From Pilimelia anulata (lineage in GTDB: Bacteria; Actinomycetota; Actinomycetes; Mycobacteriales; Micromonosporaceae), in NCBI RefSeq assembly GCF_014647895.1, contig NZ_BMQB01000001.1, positions 806,001 through 870,000 of the forward strand: a DNA stretch of 64,000 nucleotides, read 5' to 3'. The notes under the pieces were generated by a model. That model did not search any database. It worked only from the letters and a program-made list of their open reading frames with translations, and was not told the origin of the DNA. Shown one piece after another: positions 54,498 to 62,550 of the stretch; position 1 is the stretch's first letter; each line of letters starts with the position of its first letter. The translations under genes and the position numbers were made by a program.

Positions 54498-54746
54498 ATG
54501 CGCCGCCGGCCGGCTCGACGACCGACTCCGCGCGGCGGGGGAGCTCCGGGCACTGTGGCAGCAGGAGGAGGCCGAGCGCCGGGCGCGCCGGGCGGCCCGT
54601 CGGGACATCTGTACCGGGCGGGCGACGCGGACGCCGCCCGCGATGTCCACGACCGGACGGCGCGGCTCGCCGACAACGTGCGCTCCGTGCGGCTGGACCG
54701 GGACCTGGCGACGATGAACCGCGTCGCCGCGAGCTGCCGCCAATGA
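54498..54746 (+). pseudogene. frameshifted small gene remnant
   Basis: No single frame stays coding-like. From about 54511 to 54615 one frame has GC-rich third positions and reads RLDDRLRAAGELRALWQQEE and onward as a charged helix; from about 54630 the neighbouring frame takes over (DADAARDVHDRTARLADN, ending NRVAASCRQ and TGA at 54744). This switch fits a frameshift in a formerly intact gene, or a sequencing error. No family recognised. Confidence 0.35.
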
Positions 54747-54755
54747 AGGAGATCC

Positions 54756-55088
54756 CTGTCGATCGAGGACGACCACCGGACCGTCGCCGCGTCGGGCGCC
54801 GGCGACCTGCCGCCCGTCGCGTACCTGACCACCGGCCGGGTCCGGCCCGCCGGGGACAACTGGGTCGCCGAGATCGGCGTCCCGCCGCACACCGTCGCCC
54901 TCGACCACCTGTGCGCCGGCCGGGCGGAGGCGCACGGCCGGGTGACGGCGGAGATCCGGGCCCGCCGGTCGGCGTTCGCCGCCGCGCACGGCCTGGCGGT
55001 GGACGGCTGGGCGCCGCCCACCATCCTTACCCGGGACACCGCGGACCAGGTCGAGCCGCGGAGGGCGCTGGGCACCGCCCACGGCTGA
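54756..55088 (+). CDS. hypothetical protein with CTG start or early frameshift
   Basis: An uninterrupted 110-codon frame with almost only G/C third positions (DDHRTVAASGAGDLPPVAYL, then GDNWVAEIGVPPHTVALDHL and so on). AAGGAG at 54746-54751 stands before a CTG codon. An ATG at 54743, in a typical ATGA overlap with the upstream frame, is out of phase by one base, so the gene may have lost its start by a single-base frameshift within its first codons. No family recognised. Confidence 0.4.
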   Translation: MSIEDDHRTVAASGAGDLPPVAYLTTGRVRPAGDNWVAEIGVPPHTVALDHLCAGRAEAHGRVTAEIRARRSAFAAAHGLAVDGWAPPTILTRDTADQVEPRRALGTAHG

Positions 55089-55101
55089 CCCCGAGCCGGG
55101 G

Positions 55102-56193
55102 TCAGTTGTCGACGACGACCCGGTCGATGTCGGGGGCGCGGCCGCCGGGGTTGGCGAAGCCGATGACGTTGGTGCCGGCGACCAGCCGGAACGGCAGGCT
55201 CAGCGAGCCCACCCGCCCGTCGGTGTCGGGGAACGACGTGCTGCCGATGAACCTCCCGTTCACCGTCAGGGCGGCCGCCCGGGTGCTGCCGGCGACGTAG
55301 TGGATCGTCACCGTCCGGGTGCCGGCGGCCGACAGCGGTACCCGCAGCGCCAGCGTGTTGCCGCCGCCCAGGTTGCTGACCACCACGCCGCCGGACGCGC
55401 CGTCGACCCCGCGCAGCCGGGCCGACCCGGTACGGGTGTTGCCCGACGACTCGGCCTCGAAGCTCAGCCCGGCCGGCGCGGACGTGCGCTGCTCGCTGGC
55501 CTTCTTCGCTGGCGCCCGGGTGGGCTTCGGCGTCGCGCTGCGCGACGGCGACGGCGACGGGGACGGGGTGCGGATCGGCGCGCCGGGGCGCAGCGCCTCG
55601 TCCACCGCGTCCGGGATCGGCGCCTCGGGCTCGCTGGAGCCGGGCAGCGCGGCGGGGCTGGTTCCGCCGACGATGTGGGCCGCCGGGCGGTCGGCGGTGA
55701 ACTTGGCCGCGATCGGGGCGCCGACGGCGACCGCCGCGGCCGCCGCGGCGGCGAGCATGGCGCCGCGGGAGCGCAGCCGGCGGGGCGTGCGGTGGCTGCC
55801 GGCGTGGTCGTCGGCGCGCTCGGACGACCGGCCCGGCGCGGCCCGGCGCCCGGCGCGGTGGCCCTCGGGCCGCCCGGCGCGCGGGTTGCCCGGGTCACCG
55901 GCGCGGTGGCTCTCGGGCCGGCCGGCGCGGGCGGTGCCGGCGGCCGAACCCGTCCGGTGGCCGGCCCCGCCGGTCGCGGCCCGGTGGTCGGCTCCGCCGG
56001 GTGCGGCCCGGTGGCCGGGCGGCGGGGCGGCGGCGCCCCGGCGGTTGTCGGCCGGCGGCTCGCGGTCGGGGCGGTCGGCGCGCGGCGGGCGCCCGTCCCG
56101 GTCGGTGTCGGGTCGCCGGACGGGCTGGCCCGACGAGGTGTGCCGGCCGCGGCTGTCGCCGGGGCGGCGCCGGCGGCCCGGGGGCTGTGCCAT
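55102..56193 (-). CDS. membrane protein with CBM6/35-like extracellular domain
   Basis: A 363-residue protein. Residues 1-140 are a basic, Arg/Pro/Gly-rich cytosolic region with loose repeats (GRPESHRAGDPGN, GRPEGHRAGRR). One membrane helix follows (about 145-165, MLAAAAAAAVAVGAPIAAKF), then a Ser/Thr/Pro linker (RTPSPSPSPSRSATP) and a C-terminal beta-sandwich of ~115 residues (SFEAESSGNTRTGSARL, TIHYVAGSTRAAALTVNG, IDRVVVDN) of the CBM6/CBM35 type. It may bind cell-wall or secreted carbohydrate. No catalytic domain. Confidence 0.7.
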   Translation of the reverse strand: MAQPPGRRRRPGDSRGRHTSSGQPVRRPDTDRDGRPPRADRPDREPPADNRRGAAAPPPGHRAAPGGADHRAATGGAGHRTGSAAGTARAGRPESHRAGDPGNPRAGRPEGHRAGRRAAPGRSSERADDHAGSHRTPRRLRSRGAMLAAAAAAAVAVGAPIAAKFTADRPAAHIVGGTSPAALPGSSEPEAPIPDAVDEALRPGAPIRTPSPSPSPSRSATPKPTRAPAKKASEQRTSAPAGLSFEAESSGNTRTGSARLRGVDGASGGVVVSNLGGGNTLALRVPLSAAGTRTVTIHYVAGSTRAAALTVNGRFIGSTSFPDTDGRVGSLSLPFRLVAGTNVIGFANPGGRAPDIDRVVVDN

Positions 56194-56497
56194 GGCTCGC
56201 TCCGTCCCCTGTGCGGTGTCGCCCCGGCCGGCGGCGGGGCGCCCCGATACCCGGTCCGCGGCGCGGTTGCGGCGCGCCGTGAGGGGCGGCGGAGGATCCG
56301 ACCGTACCGACGGCCGGGGGTCGCTCCAAAGGGGGAAAGCGGACCTGAAAAGTCACCGTTTGGTCAGTCGGATTCCTTGCTGAAACAACGCGGATGTCCG
56401 TTTCCGGTGCGTGCGGGGGAGTCAGTCGGGTCGGCCCGGGGTGCCGTTGGGTTACCCGGGTTCCCCGGCTGGCCGACAGCGCCTAGCGTCTCTGGAC
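56194..56497. other. 304-bp divergent promoter region
   Basis: Between the divergent CBM-like and DUF6401-like genes. The middle (56330-56400) is less GC-rich than its surroundings, as promoters in this window tend to be. Only the TAGCGT box at the right end can be assigned. Confidence 0.4.
56484..56489 (+). promoter_or_regulatory. -10 box of the DUF6401-like gene
   Basis: TAGCGT, then 8 nt, then the ATG at 56498; no ribosome site. Confidence 0.45.
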
Positions 56498-56884
56498 ATG
56501 ACCAGCGAATACCTCCGCACCGCCGAGAGCCCCGCCCCGTGCGTGCGCAGTCTCGGCCGGGCCCGGGACGCCCTCGACGACCTGATGGCCCGCGTGGGGG
56601 TCGACGGCCTCACGCACGCGCTGGCCGACCCCGCCGGCCTGGCCCGGCTGGACCAGCACGCCGCGGACGTCCGCGAGGCGGTGCACGACGCCGGCCGCCG
56701 GCTCGGCCCGGAGGCGCTGGCCAGCTACGCCGCCTCGGTGACCGCGGCCGCGCAGCGGATGGGCCTGTTCCTGCCCGAGCCGGGCGAGGCCGCGCCGGCG
56801 CACCTCGACTGGGCCCGGGCGCCGTGGCACCTGCTGCGCCTGACCGCCGTCTGCGCCATCGCCGAGGAAGCCGGCTGGCTGTAA
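56498..56884 (+). CDS. DUF6401-like conserved hypothetical protein
   Basis: A 128-residue all-helical protein. DLMARVGVDGLTHALADPAGLARLDQHAADVREAV and the ending WHLLRLTAVCAIAEEAGWL (read in pieces, residues 24-58 and 110-128) recall the DUF6401 family, labelled in databases as natural-product biosynthesis proteins without known function. The match is from memory of the pattern and is tentative. Near-leaderless promoter; a strong hairpin lies 140 bp downstream. Confidence 0.6.
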   Translation: MTSEYLRTAESPAPCVRSLGRARDALDDLMARVGVDGLTHALADPAGLARLDQHAADVREAVHDAGRRLGPEALASYAASVTAAAQRMGLFLPEPGEAAPAHLDWARAPWHLLRLTAVCAIAEEAGWL

Positions 56885-57318
56885 ACGCAAAGACGTGAAA
56901 CGAACGGAAATTCTGCGCCCCGTCAGTGAATGACCAGCTCAGCAGCCGTTGTGACCAGTGGTGAAACTTGCCAAACGGCAGTACGGCGTTCCCCCGCCCC
57001 GCACCGTGTGATCACCTCTTCAGCGGACCGCCCCCGCGTCGCTGGGTCGCGTGGGCGGTCCCGGCGGTGCCACGCCCCCGGGGAGGCATGACGTGGCCGG
57101 GTCCGGCCGACCAATGCGGTGGTCGGCGGGCTCGCTCCCCGCGGTACCGCCCTGACCGATGGTTCCCATCGGGCTGCGGCTGCGGGATGGCGCGGTGGTC
57201 CTGACGCTGTCCCGCAGTCGCGTGGCCCGCGACCGCCCGCGGATCGACGGGCGGGGTGGCAGGATCGACGGGATCCAGCGGCCGCGGGAGAACCGGCGGC
57301 CGCCGGAGGATCACCGAA
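56885..57318. other. intergenic region with hairpins, no gene
   Basis: Between the DUF6401-like gene and the convergent COG1470-like gene. It holds the terminator at 57025-57061 and a 7-bp hairpin at 57156-57172 (CCGATGG, TTC, CCATCGG). Open frames crossing it have poor codon bias and no start signals. Confidence 0.5.
57025..57061 (+). terminator. 13/14-bp hairpin terminator
   Basis: GGACCGCCCCCGCG (57025-57038) pairs with CGCGTGGGCGGTCC (57048-57061) with one mismatch and a 9-nt loop, downstream of the DUF6401-like gene. Confidence 0.5.
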
Positions 57319-57446
57319 GCCGCGCGAGGGTCAGCGGGCGCGTGAGGATCAGCGGGCGCGTGAGGATCAGCGGGCCGCGCGAGAATCGCCGCGCCGCGCG
57401 GGGTCAGCGGCTGTGTGAGGGTCAGCGGCCGTGTGAGGGTCAGCGG
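57319..57446. repeat. seven 18-bp tandem repeats starting at a stop codon
   Basis: About seven copies of an 18-bp unit (for example GCGCGTGAGGATCAGCGG, twice in exact succession from 57339) end at the stop codon of the minus-strand gene at 57440. The TCA of each unit is TGA on the minus strand; stops at 57440, 57422 and 57404 are in the same frame. Confidence 0.85.
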
Positions 57447-58714
57447 GCGGCGCGGGACGTGCCGGTCAGCGTGACGAACTCGCGGCAGGCGTCGCCGCTC
57501 TCCCCGCCCAGCGTCGGCCCCGGCCGCTGGCAGACCACCCGGAGCTGGATCGTCTGCCCCGCGGCCACGTCGATCGGCGACACCCAGTGGTAGTCCAGGT
57601 CGCGGAAGTTCGCCAGGGACAGGGTCAGCAGCGGCTGCCCGGCGGCGAGCACGTCCAGCCGGCCCAGGTCGCCCTGCGGGTTCTGCAACACCAGGTCCGT
57701 GACCGTGACCGTCCGGCGCGCCGGCACCGTGTACGTCTGCGTGGTCGTGGCGCCGAGCGCCGTGACGCCCGCCAGCCGCTCGCGCAGCGGGCGGGGTGCC
57801 GCCCGGGTCGCCGTACCGGGGGTGGTGCCGGGGCTGTCCGCGGCGGCCAGGGCCTCGTCGGCCCGCTGCTCGGCGGCGGTCGCCCGGGCGACGGCGTCGG
57901 CGGCGGTCCGCTCGGCGTCGGCCACCGCGCCGGCCGCGGCGTCGCGGGCCGTGGCGTCCAGCGCGGGCCGGACGGCGAACGCCCACAGCGCCGCCAGTGC
58001 CAGCACCGCGGCCAGCAGCAGCGCCAGCGGCCGCAGCAGCGCCCGGGAGAGCACCGGCTCCTGGACCGCGGTGGCCGGCAGTATCGTCGGCGGGGTGCCG
58101 TCCTCGCCGGTGACGATCACCTGGAACGGGCGGCTGACCGGCTGCCCGTGCCAGAGCAGCCCGCGGTGCCGGGCGTGCAGCGTCGCCAGCACCGAGCGGC
58201 CCGGCGGCAGCACCACGCCGGTGGGGCGCAGGCGGAAGCGCAGCGCGTTGTCCGGGTCCACGGCGGACAGGCCGACCGTGAGCGGGACGTTGCCGCGGTT
58301 GTCGATGACGATCCGGTGCACCCCGGTGCGCCGGGACCGGGACAGCCGCGGGACCACCTCGCCGGTGGTGTCGGCGAACGGCAGCAGCGTCGCCGTACCC
58401 TCGGGCACGCTCGTCGTCTCGGGGTGCTCGCGCGGCGCGACCCGGATGCCGTACGGGACGGGCCCGGCCGGGGCGGTGGCGCTGCGCGGCGGCCGGAAGG
58501 TCACCATCGCGTGCCCCTCGGTACCGGGGAAGACGGTGAGGTCGGGCGGCTCCACAGTGGCCCAGGTGGCGGCGGGGCCGACGACGTCCAGGTGGTACGA
58601 CTCGACCGCGTCCCCGGTGTTGCGGACCGTCAGGGCACACTGCGTCTCCCCGCCCGGCCGCAGCGTCGGGTCGGCGGGCTCCAACGACGCCCGGGTCGGC
58701 GCGGTCATCGTCAT
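57440..58714 (-). CDS. COG1470-like membrane protein with Ig-like repeats
   Basis: A 424-residue protein. Residues ~1-215 form two beta-sandwich domains of the NPCBM-associated/COG1470 type (ECALTVRNTGDAVESYHLDV in content, FPGTEGHAMVTFRPPR, VIDNRGNVPLTVGLSAVDP). A membrane helix follows (about 228-250, LRPLALLLAAVLALAALWAF), then an Ala-rich coiled helix (DAERTAADAVARATAAEQRA) and a C-terminal beta domain with a Cys pair. The domains before the helix would be cytosolic unless exported another way. Genes of this type accompany contractile injection loci in Streptomyces. Divergent from a LuxR-type regulator. Confidence 0.7.
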   Translation of the reverse strand: MTMTAPTRASLEPADPTLRPGGETQCALTVRNTGDAVESYHLDVVGPAATWATVEPPDLTVFPGTEGHAMVTFRPPRSATAPAGPVPYGIRVAPREHPETTSVPEGTATLLPFADTTGEVVPRLSRSRRTGVHRIVIDNRGNVPLTVGLSAVDPDNALRFRLRPTGVVLPPGRSVLATLHARHRGLLWHGQPVSRPFQVIVTGEDGTPPTILPATAVQEPVLSRALLRPLALLLAAVLALAALWAFAVRPALDATARDAAAGAVADAERTAADAVARATAAEQRADEALAAADSPGTTPGTATRAAPRPLRERLAGVTALGATTTQTYTVPARRTVTVTDLVLQNPQGDLGRLDVLAAGQPLLTLSLANFRDLDYHWVSPIDVAAGQTIQLRVVCQRPGPTLGGESGDACREFVTLTGTSRAAR

Positions 58715-58888
58715 TCCGTCAAGGTAGGTCGTTTCCGGGGTCCCCGCGGGCAGTCCCGCGGATTGCGGTCGGGGCAGCGAATGTGATCGGGATTCACGCC
58801 CTTTGGGCAAAGAGCCGGACCCGTCCGGGTGCCCCCGGGTACGCTCAGGCCGGGCATTCGGGACGCGGGTGAAAGGGGACAAACGGCA

Positions 58889-59512
58889 ATGGACCGGATT
58901 GCAGTGACAGTCTTCGCCGAGGATCCGATCTCCCGGGTCGGGCTGGCCGGGCAACTGCGCCCGCGCCCGGAGGTGCGCGTGCTCGAACCCGGCGAGAGCA
59001 CCGACGCGCGGGTCGCGCTGGTGGTCAGCGAGGCGGTGGACGACGCCGCGCTGCGCCAGCTCCGCACCCTCGGCCGCTCGCACACCGCCCGGCTCGTCCT
59101 CGTCGCCACGCACATCGCCGACGCCGACCTCGTCTCGGCCGTCGAGGCCGGCATCTCCGGCCTGGTCCGCCGCGCGGAGGCCAGCGCGGACCGGCTCGTG
59201 TCGGTCATCCAGTCGGCCGCCGTCGGCGAGGGCACCGTGCCGCCGGACCTGCTCGGCCGCCTGCTCGACCAGGTCGGCCGCCTCCAGCGGCAGGTGCTCA
59301 GCCCGCGCGGGCTGCACTTCTCCGGCCTCGCCGAGCGCGAGGTCCAGGTGCTCCGGCTGGTCGCCGACGGGCTGGACACCGCCGAGATCGCCGCGAAGCT
59401 CTGCTACTCCCAGCGGACGGTGAAGAACGTCCTGCACGACATCACCAGCCGGCTGCAACTGCGCAACCGCTCGCACGCGGTGGCGTACGCGGTCCGGCAG
59501 GGCCTGATCTGA
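58889..59512 (+). CDS. LuxR-family regulator with receiver-like domain lacking Asp
   Basis: A 207-residue protein. The ATG at 58889 has AAGGGG upstream. Residues 1-120 look like a response-regulator receiver (VTVFAEDPISRVGLAGQL, LVLVATHIADADLVSAVEAG, ISGLVRRAE), but the strand that normally carries the phospho-acceptor reads ALVVSEAVDD, so phosphorylation is unlikely. The C-terminal NarL/LuxR helix-turn-helix is clear (SGLAEREVQVLRLVADGLDT, EIAAKLCYSQRTVKNVLHDI). It probably controls the flanking COG1470-like and TolB-like genes. Confidence 0.85.
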   Translation: MDRIAVTVFAEDPISRVGLAGQLRPRPEVRVLEPGESTDARVALVVSEAVDDAALRQLRTLGRSHTARLVLVATHIADADLVSAVEAGISGLVRRAEASADRLVSVIQSAAVGEGTVPPDLLGRLLDQVGRLQRQVLSPRGLHFSGLAEREVQVLRLVADGLDTAEIAAKLCYSQRTVKNVLHDITSRLQLRNRSHAVAYAVRQGLI

Positions 59513-59565
59513 GCCGCGGCCCCCGGGTGGGGCCGCGGACGCCGGCGGGGGACCGGGGAGGTGCG

Positions 59566-62475
59566 GTGCGCGGTCGGGGGCCGATCGGCGCGGGCAGCGC
59601 CGCCGTACTGCTGGCGGGGCTGCTGGTGCCGAGCAGCGCCCCGGCCCGCGCCCCCGCCGACCCCGCGCCCGCGCCGGGGCGGCTGGCGTTCGCCAGCACC
59701 CGCCAGCCGGTGATCGAGGGCCCGGCCGGGGTGACGCGGCCGGGCGCGGCCCCGTCCGCCGCCGTCGGGTCGGCGTTCGTACTGGTCGACAGCCTTGCCG
59801 ACCCGGCCGGGGACGTCGTCCTGCGCCGCACCGGCGCGCCCGACCTGCCGGTCGCCCCGCACCCGGCCGCCGACCGCGAGCCCGACCTGTCGCCGGACGG
59901 CCGGTGGGTCGCCTTCGCCTCCGACCGGGCGGCCGGCCACTTCGACCTCTGGGTGGCGGCCGCCGCGGGCGGCACCCCGGTGCGGGTCACCGCGGGGCCC
60001 GGCGACGAGCGGTGGCCGAGCTGGGCGCCGGACAGCACCCGCCTGGTCTACCGCGGCGGCGCCGCGGGCGGCGCCGGCGACCTGTTCACGGTCGCGCGCA
60101 CCGGCGGGGTGCCGGCGCGGCTGACCGACACGCCGTACGACGAGCGGGAGCCCGCGTGGGGGCGGCGGTCGGGGCTGGTCGCGTTCACCACCACCCGGTA
60201 CGGCGAACCGGCCGTCGCGACGGTCCCGGCGGCCGGCGGGGCGGAGGTGCGGCGGACCGCGCCCGGCGCCGACGCGAGCGAGCCGGCGTGGGCGCCGGAC
60301 GACACCGCGCTCGCGGTCACCGTGCGCGGTGGGGCGTCGGACCGGTACGGCGACATCCACCGCCAGCCGCTCGTCGCGGCCGGGCCGCCGCCGGCGAGCA
60401 CGCCGGTGCCCGGCGCGGCGGTACCCGGGCGGCCGGCGGCGCACCCGGCCCGGACGGCGGACGGGGTGCGCTGGCAGAGCGCGGGAGTCGGCGCGGGCAG
60501 CGGTGTCTGGGACGTCGGCGCGGACGGGCGGGCAGCGGGGGAGCTGGCCGCGCCGCCGGCGGGGGCGCCGGGGGCACGAGCGCCGGCGTACCGGCCCGAC
60601 GGGCGGCGGATCGCATACTCGGTCGGCACCGGCGGTGGGCGGCGGATCGTGGTGGCGGGGGTCGACGGGCGGGGCCCGCGGCCGTTGCTGCCGGCGGCGG
60701 CGAGCGCCGGGTCCGACGAGGACGATCCGGCGTGGTCGCCGGACGGGCGGTTCCTGGCCTTCACCCGGCAAGCCGACGGTCGCGCCCGGGTGTGGATGGC
60801 CCGGCTCACCGACACGCCGGGCGGGCCGGCGGCCGACGCGCCCGTGGAGGTCGACGCCGGGGCGTGCCCGGACCGGGCCGACGGCGAGCCGGCCTGGTCC
60901 CCGGACGGCAGCCGGCTGGCCCTCACCCGCCGCTACCCCGCGCCGCCCGCGGGATCGCCGACGCCCGCGCTCTCGGCTCCCGGGACGCCGGCGCCCGGCG
61001 CGTGCCCGCCCGGCGACGGCGCCCGGCACGTCCTGGTGGCGGCGGTCCACACCGACGGCGGCGGCGTGCGCGCGGACCCGCCCGCCGACCTGACCGCGGC
61101 GGCCGGGTACGGCTGCGACTGCGCCGGCCCCGCCTGGTCGCCGGACGGGCGCCGGCTCGCGTACACCGGCGGCGGGCGGCTGCTGCTGATGAACGCCGAC
61201 GGCAGCGCGCCGACGCTGCGGTACCCGCGCGCCGACGACCCGCCGCTGCGCGCGGCCGACCCGGCCTGGTCCCCGGACGGCGGCACCCTCGCCTTCACCG
61301 CCCTCCCCCCGAACCCGGCCGACCCGCCGGCGGGCACCACTCCGCCGGCCGGCGACGACCCGGTCCCGGCCGGGGCGCGGATTCACACGCTGCCGGTCGC
61401 GGACGGGCCCGCGACGCCGCTGTTCGACCCCGCCGGACCGGCCGGCGACGGGCAGCCCGCGTACCAGCCGACCGCCGACCTGCGGGTCGAGCTGCGCGCC
61501 GAGCCGCCCGCCGTGCCGGTCGGCGGTACCGCCGCCCTGGTCCTGCGGGTGACCAACCTCGGCCCGCTGCCCGCCCGCGGCGTCGTGGCCACCCCGGCCG
61601 TGCCGGCCGGGCTCGCGGTCACCGGCGCCCCCGACTGCGCCGCCGGGCCGACCCCGCGCTGCCCGCTCGGCGACCTCCCGCCGGGCGCCGCCGTCGAGCG
61701 CCGGGTCGAGGTCCGGGGCGAGGCCGCCGGCGCGTACCGGGCGGGCGCAGCCGTCGCCGGTACGGTCGCCGACCCGCGCCCGGACAACGACGCCGCCACC
61801 GCCGCCCTCGACGTCGGCGCCGGCTCGCTCGGCCGGCCCGGCCTGTCCGTGACCGGCGTCGCCGAGCCCGCGGTCGGGTACCTCGGCGGCGGCGACCTGA
61901 CCGTCCGGTTCACCGTCCACAACGGCTTCGCCGGACCCGCCGCGGCGACGCTCGCGGTGGCCCTGCCGCTGCCCGTCGCCGCCGCCCCGGCGGGCTGCGC
62001 CGGGCGCACCTGCGCGCTGGGCGAGCTGCCGCCCGGCGCGGACCGCACGCTGACCTACGTCCTGCGCCCCGCCCGCGCCGGCGACCACCGCGCCGCCGCC
62101 GCGGTCACCGGCACCCGGCCCGACCCGGACCGCGCCGACGACCGGGCGGCGGTGGCCCTGCGCGTACTCCGGCCGCAGCTCACGATCACGCCGGCGGTCG
62201 GGTCGCCCGGTTTCGTCGCCGACGTGTCCGGCGTGGACTTCCCGCCGGACACCCCGGTCCGGCTCATCTGGCAGCGCGGCGTGACGGCGACCCCGGACCC
62301 GGTACTGACCGGCCCGACCGGCACCCTGCACGCCCCGATGCTCGTCCTGCACCGCGACGTCCGCGGCCCCCGCCGACTCGTGGCCACCCCGGCCGACGCC
62401 GCCGCCTTCACCCCCACCGCGGCAGCCTTCCTGGTCCAACCCCGCCCCCGCACCCTCCCACCCCGCGCCCCCTGA
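59566..62475 (+). CDS. large secreted TolB-like propeller with DUF11-type domains
   Basis: A 969-residue exported protein. The GTG at 59566 follows GGGGAGG and opens a signal peptide (PIGAGSAAVLLAGLLVPSSAPARA). Nine PD40/TolB-like blades follow (motifs such as LSPDGRWVAFASDR, AWSPDGRFLAFTR, AWSPDGSRLALTR, AWSPDGRRLAYTG) to about residue 620. Then come two CARDB/DUF11-like domains (LVLRVTNLGPLPARGV; LTVRFTVHNGFAGPAA) and a final TIG/Ig-like domain. No anchor is seen. It lies 53 bp after the LuxR-type gene in the same direction. A binding or scaffold role outside the cell is likely. Confidence 0.75.
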   Translation: MRGRGPIGAGSAAVLLAGLLVPSSAPARAPADPAPAPGRLAFASTRQPVIEGPAGVTRPGAAPSAAVGSAFVLVDSLADPAGDVVLRRTGAPDLPVAPHPAADREPDLSPDGRWVAFASDRAAGHFDLWVAAAAGGTPVRVTAGPGDERWPSWAPDSTRLVYRGGAAGGAGDLFTVARTGGVPARLTDTPYDEREPAWGRRSGLVAFTTTRYGEPAVATVPAAGGAEVRRTAPGADASEPAWAPDDTALAVTVRGGASDRYGDIHRQPLVAAGPPPASTPVPGAAVPGRPAAHPARTADGVRWQSAGVGAGSGVWDVGADGRAAGELAAPPAGAPGARAPAYRPDGRRIAYSVGTGGGRRIVVAGVDGRGPRPLLPAAASAGSDEDDPAWSPDGRFLAFTRQADGRARVWMARLTDTPGGPAADAPVEVDAGACPDRADGEPAWSPDGSRLALTRRYPAPPAGSPTPALSAPGTPAPGACPPGDGARHVLVAAVHTDGGGVRADPPADLTAAAGYGCDCAGPAWSPDGRRLAYTGGGRLLLMNADGSAPTLRYPRADDPPLRAADPAWSPDGGTLAFTALPPNPADPPAGTTPPAGDDPVPAGARIHTLPVADGPATPLFDPAGPAGDGQPAYQPTADLRVELRAEPPAVPVGGTAALVLRVTNLGPLPARGVVATPAVPAGLAVTGAPDCAAGPTPRCPLGDLPPGAAVERRVEVRGEAAGAYRAGAAVAGTVADPRPDNDAATAALDVGAGSLGRPGLSVTGVAEPAVGYLGGGDLTVRFTVHNGFAGPAAATLAVALPLPVAAAPAGCAGRTCALGELPPGADRTLTYVLRPARAGDHRAAAAVTGTRPDPDRADDRAAVALRVLRPQLTITPAVGSPGFVADVSGVDFPPDTPVRLIWQRGVTATPDPVLTGPTGTLHAPMLVLHRDVRGPRRLVATPADAAAFTPTAAAFLVQPRPRTLPPRAP

Positions 62476-62550
62476 CCGTCGCCGCGCCCCGCCCGACCTC
62501 GAATGCACGTCGCATGACGTCGCTCAGCCCATGTTGACGGGAGTGCGGGG

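Noticed and set aside
54462..55082. 206-codon minus-strand frame opposite the frameshifted genes
   Set aside because: Third-position GC is much better on the plus strand, so this is probably a shadow.
57012..57440. Extension of a minus-strand frame through the 18-bp repeats (HAPADPHAPADP)
   Set aside because: It is out of phase with the COG1470-like gene and reads only the repeats.
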